Of a stretch of 36,728 nucleotides of DNA, positions 1 through 9,775 are shown piece after piece. A program made the position numbers and the translations under genes. Every line of letters begins with the position of its first letter. The first letter of the stretch is position 1. Source of the stretch: Streptomyces roseochromogenus subsp. oscitans DS 12.976 (GTDB taxonomy: Bacteria; Actinomycetota; Actinomycetes; Streptomycetales; Streptomycetaceae); NCBI RefSeq assembly GCF_000497445.1, contig NZ_CM002285.1, positions 6,266,855 to 6,303,582 on the forward strand, given 5' to 3'. The notes beneath the pieces are model-generated. The model was given only the letters and a program-made list of their open reading frames with translations. It had not been told where the DNA came from and made no database searches.

Positions 1-1048
1 GCACCCTTACCACATCCCGCGCGAGGTCGACCAGCGGTGAGCCCAGTGCGGCGCCGAGCGCAGAGGCCGCGACGGCGTCCGGAAGCTGTGCCTCGGGCCG
101 GGCGTGTACGACGACCCAGCTGCCCTGCCCGAGCAGCGGAGCGACCTCCTCCGGCCGCGCCCCGAGCAGCAGCCGCACGAACGCCGAGGACCGCGCGGCC
201 CCGGCCCCGCTGTGATGCTCCCCGGTCAGCAGCGAAAGCAGCACGGAGGCCACGGAGGCGATGGTGTGGTCGCCGGGTTCGCGCCGCGCGGTGGCCACAC
301 CCAGGACGAATCCCTCGCCGGAGCCGAGGGCGTAGGCGGCGAGGTGGGTGTCCCCGAGCGTGTCGGTGGCGGAGGTGGGGGTAGTACCCGCTCCGGTCGG
401 CCGTACCACCCCCGCCAGGTCCGTCAGCGCCTCCCGTACTCCCGGCCCCGGTTCCCGGCCCGCCGAGGCGATCTCCGTGCCGTCGGGGCCGTAGAGCACC
501 GCCTGGCCGGTCAGGCGGTGGGCCAGCTGCCGTAGGACCGAGGGGACCGGGTCGGGGCGGGCCGCGGCGGAGGCGAGGCTCTGCTGGGCCTCCGTGACCC
601 GGCGCAGTTCGGCCAGCCGGGCCTGTGCCATCAGCTGCCACACCGCGCGGGCCACGCCGGAGAACGTGGTCTGCGGCGGGACCTCCAGGAGCGGGAGGCC
701 GTAGCGCTCGCAGGCCGCGACCAGTGCCCGCGGGACCGTGTCGTGCACCGGGGCCAGGCCGAAGCCGAGAGCCGCGCCGCCCGCCGCGACGATCCGCGAG
801 ACGTAGTCGTCAAAGTATGTGCCCGAGCCCGCCGCCTCCGGGATGTGCACCCCGGCCGTCAGCAGCAGCTCGCCGCCCAGCAGATACGGATACGGGTCGG
901 CCATCTCCGAGGTGTGCGCCCAGTGGATCACGACCGACGGATCCTCCGGCCCGGCGATCTGCTTCAGCGCGAGATCCTCGCGGGCCAGCAGCGCGGAGAG
1001 CGGTACGGGTGGGGTCGGTGGGACCGCTGGGGTGATCGTCTCCGGCAT
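1..1048 (-). CDS. PucR-family transcriptional regulator, 3' part outside window
   Basis: I read this frame directly from the minus strand. It opens with ATG at 1048 and stays open to the window edge, giving about 349 N-terminal residues. The N-terminus (roughly residues 15-150) resembles the PucR purine-catabolism regulator domain, with segments such as GGELLLTAG and YGLPLLEVP that are typical of this family. A CdaR-like middle region follows. The C-terminal PucR helix-turn-helix would lie beyond the left edge. A GGAGGG ribosome binding site sits about 10 nt upstream of the ATG. It diverges from the symporter/ureohydrolase operon at 1172, so the likely role, inferred from position, is control of that operon in response to a nitrogen compound. 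The family call is good; the ligand is unknown. Confidence 0.85.
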   Translation of the reverse strand, partial: MPETITPAVPPTPPVPLSALLAREDLALKQIAGPEDPSVVIHWAHTSEMADPYPYLLGGELLLTAGVHIPEAAGSGTYFDDYVSRIVAAGGAALGFGLAPVHDTVPRALVAACERYGLPLLEVPPQTTFSGVARAVWQLMAQARLAELRRVTEAQQSLASAAARPDPVPSVLRQLAHRLTGQAVLYGPDGTEIASAGREPGPGVREALTDLAGVVRPTGAGTTPTSATDTLGDTHLAAYALGSGEGFVLGVATARREPGDHTIASVASVLLSLLTGEHHSGAGAARSSAFVRLLLGARPEEVAPLLGQGSWVVVHARPEAQLPDAVAASALGAALGSPLVDLARDVVRV

Positions 1049-1075
1049 GATGTGCGTTCCCTCCATCCCTCCCTA

Positions 1076-1089
1076 TTCATATGGATGAA
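1076..1089. promoter_or_regulatory. Palindrome TTCAT-N4-ATGAA between divergent genes
   Basis: A perfect 5-4-5 inverted repeat lies in the 123-nt space between the PucR-type gene and the symporter gene. A TACACT hexamer at 1093-1098 could be a -10 box for the rightward operon, which would put the palindrome in its spacer; I see no good -35. It may be the operator for the adjacent regulator. That is inference from position only. Confidence 0.35.
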
Positions 1090-1171
1090 ACGTACACTTC
1101 GCAGTCGCTTTCCGGCCACCTAGTGTCGATGCTCGTCACCCCCCGGGCGAGACCGAACGAAGGAGGGCCCT

Positions 1172-2632
1172 GTGGCCGTCGACTACACAGTGATCGTCGT
1201 CTACCTCGCCGGGATGCTGGCCATGGGCTGGTGGGGCATGCGGCGCGCCAGGTCGAAGAGCGAGTTCCTGGTGGCCGGGCGCCGGCTCGGGCCCGCCATG
1301 TACTCCGGCACCATGGCGGCCATCGTCCTCGGCGGCGCGTCCACCATCGGCGGCGTGGGACTGGGGTACCGGTACGGGCTGTCCGGCGCCTGGATGGTGT
1401 TCACCATCGGGCTCGGCCTGCTCGCCCTGTCGGTCTTCTTCTCCGCCCGTATCGCCCGCCTGAAGGTCTACACCGTCTCCGAGATGCTGGACCTGCGTTA
1501 CGGCGGCCGCGCCGGGGTCATCTCCGGCGTGGTCATGTGGGCGTACACCCTCATGCTCGCCGTCACCTCCACCATCGCCTACGCCACGATCTTCGACGTC
1601 CTCTTCGACATGAACCGGACCTTCGCGATCGTCATCGGCGGCTCGATCGTCGTCGCCTACTCCACCCTCGGCGGCATGTGGTCGATCACCCTGACCGACA
1701 TGGTCCAGTTCGTGGTGAAGACGATCGGCGTGCTGCTCCTGCTCCTGCCCATCGCGGTCGTCAAGGCCGGTGGCTTCGGCGCGATGAAGGCCAAGCTGCC
1801 GACCTCGTACTTCGACCCGCTGGGCATCGGCGGCCAGACGATCTTCACCTACATCCTGATCTACACGTTCGGCATGCTGATCGGCCAGGACATCTGGCAG
1901 CGCGTGTTCACCGCCCGCAGCGACAGGACGGCCAGGTGGGGCGGCACGGTCGCCGGAACCTACTGTCTGGCCTACGCTCTCGCCGGCGCGGTGATCGGCA
2001 CGGCCGCCAAGGTCCTCTACCCCAGGCTGGGCAGCCCCGACGACGCCTTCGCCACCATCGTCAAGGCCGAACTCCCCGTCGGCGTGCGCGGCCTGGTGCT
2101 GGCCGCCGCCCTCGCCGCCGTGATGTCCACCTCCTCCGGCGCCCTGATCGCCTGCGCCACCGTCGCCGGCAACGACATCTGGTCACGGCTCAAGGGGGTC
2201 GTACGACCCTCAGGTGAGGATCACGACGAGGTCGGCGGCAACCGCGCCTTCATCCTGATCATGGGCGTCGCGGTGATCGGTACGGCGGTCGCGCTGAACA
2301 ACGTGGTCGAGGCGCTGACGGTCGCCTACAACTTGCTCGTCGGCGGCCTGCTCGTCCCGATCCTCGGCGGCCTGCTGTGGAAGCGCGGAACGGTGCAGGG
2401 CGCGCTGGCCTCGGTGCTCGTCGGCGGCCTCGCGGTCATCGGCCTGATGGCGGGCTACGGCATCCTGGCCAACGAGCCCGTCTACTACGGCCTGCTCGCC
2501 TCCCTCGCCGCCTACGTCGTCGTCTCCCTGGTGACGAAGCCCACCGACGAGACCGTCCTCGCCACCTGGCGTGAACGCCTCGCCGGACAGAATCCCGAAC
2601 TCCCGTCCGAACCGGTCCCGGCTCACCAGTAG
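1172..2632 (+). CDS. Sodium:solute symporter (SSS family)
   Basis: The product is 486 aa, the usual length for the SSS family (PutP, PanF and related sodium-coupled permeases). It is a chain of hydrophobic segments from residue 5 onward. The N-terminal region has the family's R-x-x-x-E-F-L-V-A-G-R pattern (about residues 26-37), followed by a Gly/Ala-rich second helix. The GTG start has an ideal AAGGAGG site about 8 nt upstream. It is the first gene of a rightward operon with the ureohydrolase (57-nt gap) and the TPP enzyme. The likely role is uptake of the compound those two enzymes degrade. Substrate cannot be read from sequence; a guanidino acid, amine or purine breakdown product all fit. 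Confidence 0.9.
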   Translation: MAVDYTVIVVYLAGMLAMGWWGMRRARSKSEFLVAGRRLGPAMYSGTMAAIVLGGASTIGGVGLGYRYGLSGAWMVFTIGLGLLALSVFFSARIARLKVYTVSEMLDLRYGGRAGVISGVVMWAYTLMLAVTSTIAYATIFDVLFDMNRTFAIVIGGSIVVAYSTLGGMWSITLTDMVQFVVKTIGVLLLLLPIAVVKAGGFGAMKAKLPTSYFDPLGIGGQTIFTYILIYTFGMLIGQDIWQRVFTARSDRTARWGGTVAGTYCLAYALAGAVIGTAAKVLYPRLGSPDDAFATIVKAELPVGVRGLVLAAALAAVMSTSSGALIACATVAGNDIWSRLKGVVRPSGEDHDEVGGNRAFILIMGVAVIGTAVALNNVVEALTVAYNLLVGGLLVPILGGLLWKRGTVQGALASVLVGGLAVIGLMAGYGILANEPVYYGLLASLAAYVVVSLVTKPTDETVLATWRERLAGQNPELPSEPVPAHQ

Positions 2633-2688
2633 AGTCGTATGGAAAGCAGTGCATGCGCGACGAAGCGCAAGAAAGAAGGCATTTCATC

Positions 2689-3660
2689 ATGAGCAGCAAC
2701 GAGACGCCCCGCGGTCCCGTCGACTCCTCCCGCATCCCGCGGTACGCCGGCCCCGCGACCTTCGCCCGGCTGCCCCGCCTGGACGAGGTCGGCACCGCCG
2801 ACGTCGCCGTCGTGGGCGTGCCGTTCGACTCCGGCGTCTCGTACCGGCCGGGCGCCCGCTTCGGCGGCAACGCCATCCGCGAGGCGTCCCGGCTGCTGCG
2901 CCCGTACAACCCCGCGCAGGACGCGTCGCCGTTCGCGCTGGCGCAGGTGGCGGACGGCGGCGACATCGCCGTGAACCCGTTCAACATCAACGAGGCCGTA
3001 GAGACCATCGAGGCCGCGGCGGACGAGTTGCTCGGCACCGGCGCCCGCCTGATGACCCTGGGCGGCGACCACACCATCGCCCTGCCCCTGCTGAGGAGCG
3101 TCGCGAAGAAGCACGGCCCGGTGGCCCTGCTGCACTTCGACGCCCACCTGGACACCTGGGACACCTACTTCGGCGCCGAGTACACCCACGGCACCCCGTT
3201 CCGCCGCGCGGTGGAGGAGGGCATCCTCGACACCTCCGCCCTCTCCCACGTCGGCACCCGCGGACCCCTGTACGGCAAGCAGGACCTCACCGACGACGAG
3301 AAGATGGGCTTCGGCATCGTCTCGTCCGCGGACATCTACCGCCGCGGCGCCGACGAGGTCGCCGACCAGCTGCGCCAGCGCATCGGCGACCGCCCGCTGT
3401 ACATCTCCATCGACATCGACTGCCTCGACCCGGCCCACGCGCCCGGCACCGGCACGCCCGAGGCGGGCGGCATGACCTCGCGCGAGCTGCTGGAGATCCT
3501 GCGCGGACTGGCCTCCTGCAACCTGGTCTCGGCGGACGTCGTCGAGGTGGCGCCCGCGTACGACCACGCCGAGATCACCTCGGTCGCGGCCTCGCACACG
3601 GCCTACGAACTGACCACCATCATGAGCCGCCAGATCGCGGCTGCCCGGAAGGACGCGTAA
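2689..3660 (+). CDS. Agmatinase / guanidinobutyrase-family ureohydrolase
   Basis: A 323-aa manganese ureohydrolase that cleaves a guanidino group to urea plus an amine. Metal-binding motifs are all present: GGDHT at 125-129, DAHLDTWD at 151-158, and SIDIDCLDP at 240-248, giving the expected ligands H128, D151, H153, D155, D242 and D244. I chose the ATG at 2689 because GAAAGAAGG lies 9 nt upstream; an ATG at 2653 would add a 12-residue leader not typical of the family. It is followed after 5 nt by the TPP enzyme. Agmatinase, guanidinobutyrase and guanidinopropionase share these motifs, so substrate is open. The absence of polyamine genes and the presence of an AruI-sized TPP enzyme make guanidinobutyrate attractive (inference). 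Confidence 0.88.
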   Translation: MSSNETPRGPVDSSRIPRYAGPATFARLPRLDEVGTADVAVVGVPFDSGVSYRPGARFGGNAIREASRLLRPYNPAQDASPFALAQVADGGDIAVNPFNINEAVETIEAAADELLGTGARLMTLGGDHTIALPLLRSVAKKHGPVALLHFDAHLDTWDTYFGAEYTHGTPFRRAVEEGILDTSALSHVGTRGPLYGKQDLTDDEKMGFGIVSSADIYRRGADEVADQLRQRIGDRPLYISIDIDCLDPAHAPGTGTPEAGGMTSRELLEILRGLASCNLVSADVVEVAPAYDHAEITSVAASHTAYELTTIMSRQIAAARKDA

Positions 3661-3665
3661 CCGCA

Positions 3666-5351
3666 GTGACTCACGACCACGACCTGGTGCTCCGCCCGAC
3701 GCCCGCGCAGCGGGAGGCCGCGCTGAACCCTCCCCCGGGCAGGGCAGGCGGAGACCTGGTCGTGGAAACGCTGGCCGGGCTCGGCGCGACCACGGTCTTC
3801 GGCCTGCCCGGCCAGCACGCCCTCGGCATGTTCGACGCCCTGCGCCGGTCGTCCCTGCGGTACGTCGGCCTGCGGGTGGAGAACAACGCGGGCTTCGCGG
3901 CGGACGCGTACGGCCGGATCACCGGCGAGGCTGCGCCGCTGCTGCTCTCGACGGGCCCGGGAGCCCTGACGTCACTGGCCGCGCTGCAGGAGGCGGCCGC
4001 GGCCTCCGCCCCTGTGCTGGCGATCAGCAGCCAGATCCCGACGGCGGGCCTGGGCGGCGGCCGCCACGGCTATCTGCATGAACTCCCGGACCAGTCGGCC
4101 TCGTTCCGGGGCGTGGTGAAGTCGGTCCACACCGTCCGCACGCAGTCCCAGATCCCGTCCGCGATCGCGGCGGCCTGGAAGTCGGCGCTGACGGCACCGC
4201 ACGGCCCGGTGTGGGTGGAGATCCCGCAGGACGTCCTGCTCGCCGAGACCGCACTGCCGGTGGTGACGGCGGTCGACGCGACCCCGGACGACCTCCCCCC
4301 GCGCCCCGAACTGACCGCGGTGGCGGCCGACTTGCTGTCGGGTGCCGCCCGCCCGGCGATCATCGCGGGCGGCGGGGTCGTACGAGCGGACGCCTCGGGC
4401 AAGCTGCGTCAGCTGGCCGAGAAGCTCCAGGCGCCGGTCGTGACGACCTTCGGCGGCAAGGGCGCCTTCCCCTGGGAGCACCCGCTGTCGCTCCAGTCCT
4501 GGCTGGAGGACCGTCATACGACGGACTTCCTGGAGGACGCGGACGTCCTGCTGGTCGTCGGTTCGGGCCTCGGTGAACTGTCCTCCAACTACTACACGTT
4601 CAAGCCCCGCGGCCGGGTGATCCAGATCGAGGCCGACCTCGGCAAGCTGGAGTCCAACCACCCGGCGCTGGGCATCCACGCGGACGCCCGCCTCGCGCTC
4701 CAGGCCCTGCTGGAGACGGTGGAGGAGCGCACGGACGCGTCGGCGCCGGAGCGGGTGCGGGAGCTGCTGGAGAAGGTGGCTTCCCGCATCGCAGGTCAGG
4801 AACTCGCCCTGGAGCAGGAGGTGTTGGGGTCCGTCCGGCGTGCGTTGCCCGCAGGTTCCCCGTCCTTCTGGGACATGACGATCCTGGCGTACTGGGCGTG
4901 GTCGGCCTTCGATCCCCGGGGCGCCAACACCATGCACTCCGCACAGGGCGCCGGCGGCCTCGGCTACGGCTTCCCGGCGGCGCTGGGCGCGGCGGCGGCC
5001 GACCCGACGCGCCCGGTACTGGCGGTGTCGGGCGACGGCGGCGCGCTGTACTCCATCGCGGAACTGGCCACGGCCCGCCAGTACGACCTGCCGGTCACCT
5101 GGCTGATCGTCGACGACGGCGGCTACGGCATCCTCCGCGAGTACATGACGGACGCCTTCGGCCAGGCGACGGCGACGGAACTGACGCGCCCCGACTATGT
5201 GGCCCTCGCCGAGTCCTTCGGGGTGCCGGGTGTCCGTACGACCCCCGAGACCCTGGCGGAGGACCTGGCCAAGGCACTGGCGACGCCGGGCCCGTCGGTG
5301 GTCGTACTCCCGGCGGTGCTGCGGATGTTCGCGCCGACACATCTCGGCTAG
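3666..5351 (+). CDS. Thiamine diphosphate-dependent enzyme (acetolactate synthase/2-keto acid decarboxylase family)
   Basis: The 561-aa product begins with GTG at 3666, 5 nt after the ureohydrolase stop, with GGAAGGA just upstream inside that gene. It has the three-domain layout of the POX/ALS/decarboxylase family: an N-terminal pyrimidine-binding domain with the catalytic-type Glu at E72 (RVENNAGFAADAYGR), a central Rossmann-like domain, and a C-terminal TPP domain with GDG at 456-458 ending in a V-D-D-G-G-Y segment in place of the usual N-N. The length matches 2-ketoarginine decarboxylase AruI, and pairing with a guanidino-hydrolase suggests a related decarboxylation of a guanidino keto acid. 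Other TPP enzymes of this size cannot be excluded. It converges on the next gene with a 1-nt gap. Confidence 0.88.
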   Translation: MTHDHDLVLRPTPAQREAALNPPPGRAGGDLVVETLAGLGATTVFGLPGQHALGMFDALRRSSLRYVGLRVENNAGFAADAYGRITGEAAPLLLSTGPGALTSLAALQEAAAASAPVLAISSQIPTAGLGGGRHGYLHELPDQSASFRGVVKSVHTVRTQSQIPSAIAAAWKSALTAPHGPVWVEIPQDVLLAETALPVVTAVDATPDDLPPRPELTAVAADLLSGAARPAIIAGGGVVRADASGKLRQLAEKLQAPVVTTFGGKGAFPWEHPLSLQSWLEDRHTTDFLEDADVLLVVGSGLGELSSNYYTFKPRGRVIQIEADLGKLESNHPALGIHADARLALQALLETVEERTDASAPERVRELLEKVASRIAGQELALEQEVLGSVRRALPAGSPSFWDMTILAYWAWSAFDPRGANTMHSAQGAGGLGYGFPAALGAAAADPTRPVLAVSGDGGALYSIAELATARQYDLPVTWLIVDDGGYGILREYMTDAFGQATATELTRPDYVALAESFGVPGVRTTPETLAEDLAKALATPGPSVVVLPAVLRMFAPTHLG

Positions 5352-5352
5352 G

Positions 5353-7647
5353 TCAGTCCAGACGGTAGATCGTGGACTGGTTGGAAGAAGAGGAAGAAGA
5401 GGAAGAAGGGGACGACTTCGACGTCGAGGAAGTTGCGTTCTTGCTGTACGCGCTCTCCTTCACCAGCGTCCCGTGCTTCTTCACCCAGTTCGACACCTCG
5501 GTGCTGAGGCTGTTGCCGCCGCCGGGGCCGCCGCCCATGCCACCACCGCCGAGCTGGATGTAGTGCAACTCGCCCTTCTTCACCAGTTCCTCCAGCTTGG
5601 CGACGGTCATCGCCTGGTCGGTGCCGGTGAAGCCCCACATGGAGATGACCGGCACCCTGGCGCTCAGCTCGATCTGAGCCGCGCTCTGCGAGTTGGACAC
5701 CGCGAGCAGCCAGGTGGCTCCGTCCTGGTGCTTCTTCAGGTACGCGATCAGCTCGCTGTTCACGCCGCCCATGCCGCCACGCATGCCGCCGCGCATGCCA
5801 CCGCCCATGCCGACTGCCATACGGCCGCCCATGCGTCCGGAGCTGCCGTTCGGAGTGCCGGTCTCGCCGCTTCCGCCGGTGACGCCCGGGGCCGTACCGC
5901 CCGACGCGCCCTGGCCGCCGGGGAGTTCACCGTTCTGCGCACCGCCCGGAAAGCCGCCGGCCTGCTGTCCGCCGCCCGGCATCTGTCCACCGGACGCACC
6001 GCCCAAGGCGCCTCCCGGTGCCGTCCCGCCGCCGGGGAAGCCGCTCCGGTCACCGCCGGGTCCGCCGCCGAAGCCGCCTCCCGTCGAGGGACCGGCCGTC
6101 GGGTTCACGCCGCTCATCCCGCCGCCCGAACCGGACGGCACCGACCAGGCGTACGCCGCCGGGCCCGCGAGCGTGGCGACGGCCGCCGCCGCCACGGAGG
6201 CCGCGAACAGCCGTACGCGGCTGCCGGAGCGGAAGACGAACAGGCCGACGATCGCGGCCGCCATCACCACACCGACGGCCGGCCACAGCCAGGTGTTCCA
6301 GCCGGAGGCCCGGCGGAGGAGGACGGCGGCCCAGACCGCCGTGACGGCGAGGCCGGCCGGCAGCACCCAGGCCCAGCGCTTGTCGGCGCGGAACGCGCGC
6401 AGCAGCAGGACGCCGCCGCCTCCGCACAGCGCCGCGATGCCGGGCGCGAGCGCGGTGGTGTAGTACGGGTGCATCGTGCCCTCGGCGGTCGCGAAGGTGA
6501 CGTAGTGCAGGACCGTCCAACCGCCCCAGAGGATGAGCGCGGCCCGGGTGAGGTCGGTACGCGGGGCGCGGCCGCACAGGACCAGGCCGGAGACGAGGGC
6601 GACGGCCGCGAACGGGATCAGCCAGGAGATCTGGCCGCCGAGGATGTCGTTGAACATCCGGCCGAGACCCGCGGAGCCGGAGAAGCCGCCACCGCCGCCC
6701 CCTCCTCCGCCCCCGTTGCCCTCGCCGCCGAAGATCCGCCCGAGGCCGTTGTAGCCCATGATCAGGTTCCAGGCGGTGCCGTCCGTCGAACCGCCGATGT
6801 ACGGCCGCTCGGAGGCGGGCACGAGGGACACGGCGACGGCCCACCAGAAGCTGGCGACTGCCAGGACCACGCCGGCGAGCAGCAGGTTCACCATTCGCCG
6901 TACGAGCTTCGGGCGCGCCGCGAGCAGGTAGACCGCGAAGACGGCGGGCAGCGCGATATAGCCCGCCAGCATCTTGGTGTTGAAGGCGAGGCCGAAGCAC
7001 ACCGCCGAGCCGAGCAGCGGCGGCAGCGTGCCGCCCCGCGTGGCGCGCAGGGCGAGCGCCGCGCCGCCGACCATCAGCAGGACGAGGATCGTGTCGGGGT
7101 TGTTGTCCCGGTTGATGGCCACCGTGATCGGGGTCAGCGCGAGGACGAGCGCGGCCACGGCGGCCGCCGCGTGCCCGAAGGACCGCTTCACGGAGGAGTG
7201 CAGGATCCAGATCGCGCCGAGCCCGGCCGCGACCTCGGGCAGCATCATCTGCCAGGTCCCGAAGCCGAAGATCCGGCACGACAGGCTCATCACCATGTTG
7301 GCGAACGGCGGTTTGTCGACGGTGAGGAAGTTCCCGGCGTCGAGCGAGCCGAAGAACCAGGCCTTCCAGTTCTGCGTGCCGCTGTAGATGGCCGCGCTGT
7401 AGAAGCTGTTGAGGCTGTTGCCCGACAGGTTCCAGCAGTACAGCACCGCCGCCAGGAGCATGATCGCGATCAGCGCGGGGAGCGACCAGCGAGGTGCCGT
7501 GCCCGGTGCCGTGGCCGCAGGGCGCGGGTCGGGGCTCACGGTTGTCGTGTGGGGGAGGGGATCGGTGGCAGATGTCACGGGCGCAGCCTGCACGGCGTGT
7601 GTAGGTGGCCGCTGTGGCGCACCTGGCGCTTGGCTGTGAAGACTCAC
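5353..7647 (-). CDS. GT39/ArnT-like membrane glycosyltransferase with low-complexity extracytoplasmic region
   Basis: A 764-aa polytopic protein. After a Pro/Ala/Thr-rich cytoplasmic tail (1-52) come about a dozen membrane helices. The first outer loop carries an acidic D103...D111-K-P-P motif, as in ArnT/PMT-type (GT-C, polyprenyl-phosphate-sugar) transferases. There is a Gly run near residues 305-320. The C-terminal third is Gly-, Met- and Pro-rich, followed by a compact soluble domain and a Ser/Thr/Lys tail with an eight-Ser run. The start is uncertain: the GTG at 7647 has no clear purine-rich site, and other GTG codons lie about 18-35 codons downstream. It follows the sensor kinase by 57 nt on the same strand, so it is probably in the same operon. 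Likely role: adding a sugar to an envelope polymer or protein. Confidence 0.82.
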   Translation of the reverse strand: MSLHSQAPGAPQRPPTHAVQAAPVTSATDPLPHTTTVSPDPRPAATAPGTAPRWSLPALIAIMLLAAVLYCWNLSGNSLNSFYSAAIYSGTQNWKAWFFGSLDAGNFLTVDKPPFANMVMSLSCRIFGFGTWQMMLPEVAAGLGAIWILHSSVKRSFGHAAAAVAALVLALTPITVAINRDNNPDTILVLLMVGGAALALRATRGGTLPPLLGSAVCFGLAFNTKMLAGYIALPAVFAVYLLAARPKLVRRMVNLLLAGVVLAVASFWWAVAVSLVPASERPYIGGSTDGTAWNLIMGYNGLGRIFGGEGNGGGGGGGGGGFSGSAGLGRMFNDILGGQISWLIPFAAVALVSGLVLCGRAPRTDLTRAALILWGGWTVLHYVTFATAEGTMHPYYTTALAPGIAALCGGGGVLLLRAFRADKRWAWVLPAGLAVTAVWAAVLLRRASGWNTWLWPAVGVVMAAAIVGLFVFRSGSRVRLFAASVAAAAVATLAGPAAYAWSVPSGSGGGMSGVNPTAGPSTGGGFGGGPGGDRSGFPGGGTAPGGALGGASGGQMPGGGQQAGGFPGGAQNGELPGGQGASGGTAPGVTGGSGETGTPNGSSGRMGGRMAVGMGGGMRGGMRGGMGGVNSELIAYLKKHQDGATWLLAVSNSQSAAQIELSARVPVISMWGFTGTDQAMTVAKLEELVKKGELHYIQLGGGGMGGGPGGGNSLSTEVSNWVKKHGTLVKESAYSKNATSSTSKSSPSSSSSSSSNQSTIYRLD

Positions 7648-7704
7648 AGGGGGTGGAGGCTCAACAGGTGGGCCACCATGCCTGACTGGCTCATGGGGGC
7701 CATG

Positions 7705-9027
7705 TCAGCCGTCCGCGTCCAGCGGGAGGGTCAGGACGGCCTGGGCACCGCCGTCGGGGGCGTTGGTGAAGGTCAGCCGGGCTTTGACGAGGTGGGCGTG
7801 GCCTTGGGCGATGGTGAGGCCCAGGCCGCTGCCCTTACCGCGTTCGGGTGCGCCGGTGCGGAAGGGACGGGGCCCTTCGGCGAGCAGGCCGGGCGGGTAT
7901 CCGGGGCCGTGGTCCCGGACGGTGACGGTGCCCTTGTCGAGAGTGACGGTGACCGGGGGTAGGCCGTGCCGGTGGGCGTTGGCCAGGAGATTGGCGACGA
8001 TCCGTTCCAGGCGGCGGGGTTCGGTCAGTACGGCGGCGTCGTCCACCACGTCGAGGCGGGCGGGGAGCGCGGTGGAGGCGATGGCCCGCTGGAGCACCTC
8101 GGTGAGGTGGTGGGCTTCGAGCTGGGCGGTGTCGACCTCGGCGTCCAGCCGGGAGACTTCGAGCAGGTCCTCGATCAGATCGCACAGCGCCTCGGCCCGG
8201 TCGCGTACGAGGTCGGCCTCGTGGGAGTCGGGCAGGATCTCGGCTGCCGCAAGCAGGCCGGCGGCGGGTGTGCGCAGCTCATGGGTGACGTCGGCGGCGA
8301 ACCGCTGCTCGGCACGGAGCCGGTCCTGGAGAGCCGCGGCCATCTGGTCGACGGACGCGGCGAGTTCGGTCAGTTCGCGGGAGCCGCGGATGCGTCCGAT
8401 ACGGGCGTCGAGGCGGCCGTCGGCGATCGTGCGCGCGGTCTCCGAGACCCTGCGCACCCGGGCGCTGAGCGGCTTGGCGAGCAGGAGGCCGACTAGGGAG
8501 ATGACGGTGGCGCTGCCTGCGGCCAGCGCGATGGTGGTGCGGGCGAAGCGGTCGTCTGCATCGCGCTCCAGGCTGTAGTCGCTGCGTACGGACAGGGTGC
8601 GCGAGCCGATGCCGGCCGCCGCCCACAGGACGGGGCCGCCGGGGCCGTTGACGAGCTGGGTGGCCAGACGGCCGCCGGTCACGTGCCGGGCGAGTTCGGG
8701 CGGCAGCTCCGGGGCGTCCAGAGCGACGTAGTCGCCAGTGACGGCCGAGGTCTGCGCATAGGTGTCGAGCGCCACTTCCAGGCGGCCGAGGACGATGCTG
8801 CGGTTGAGGTCCAGACGCTGGTCGGAGGCGGTCACCGTAGTGAGCGCACCCAGTGCGGCGGCCAGCACACAGGCCACGACGGCGATGAGCGCGGCAACCC
8901 GCCAGTGCAGGCTGCCGCCGGACTTCGCGCCGGCGCCGGATTCCGTGCCGCCGGACTTCGTGCGGCGGCGGCCCGTCGTACGTACGGAGCCGGTGGGCAG
9001 GTCGGAAGGGGGTGGGCCGGCGGGCAT
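7705..9027 (-). CDS. Two-component sensor histidine kinase
   Basis: A 440-aa membrane kinase. TM1 is at about 42-65, an extracytoplasmic segment at about 66-160, TM2 at about 163-185 and HAMP at about 186-240. The phosphoacceptor motif is FAADVTHELRTP with H249. The N box has N346 and N350, G1 is DHGPGYP (372-378), and G2 is GKGSGLGL (397-404). All catalytic boxes are intact. It starts 7 nt after the response regulator stop and is translated from the same transcript. The order lipoprotein-regulator-kinase resembles the CseA-CseB-CseC cell-envelope stress system of Streptomyces, although no sigma factor gene is adjacent. The signal sensed is unknown; envelope damage is the reasonable inference. 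Confidence 0.93.
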   Translation of the reverse strand: MPAGPPPSDLPTGSVRTTGRRRTKSGGTESGAGAKSGGSLHWRVAALIAVVACVLAAALGALTTVTASDQRLDLNRSIVLGRLEVALDTYAQTSAVTGDYVALDAPELPPELARHVTGGRLATQLVNGPGGPVLWAAAGIGSRTLSVRSDYSLERDADDRFARTTIALAAGSATVISLVGLLLAKPLSARVRRVSETARTIADGRLDARIGRIRGSRELTELAASVDQMAAALQDRLRAEQRFAADVTHELRTPAAGLLAAAEILPDSHEADLVRDRAEALCDLIEDLLEVSRLDAEVDTAQLEAHHLTEVLQRAIASTALPARLDVVDDAAVLTEPRRLERIVANLLANAHRHGLPPVTVTLDKGTVTVRDHGPGYPPGLLAEGPRPFRTGAPERGKGSGLGLTIAQGHAHLVKARLTFTNAPDGGAQAVLTLPLDADG

Positions 9028-9034
9028 GTCGGGA

Positions 9035-9771
<737 letters not shown>

Positions 9772-9775
<4 letters not shown>

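Noticed and set aside
5197..7962. 921-residue open frame on the plus strand
   Set aside because: Antisense to the glycosyltransferase; no start signal and composition typical of shadow frames.
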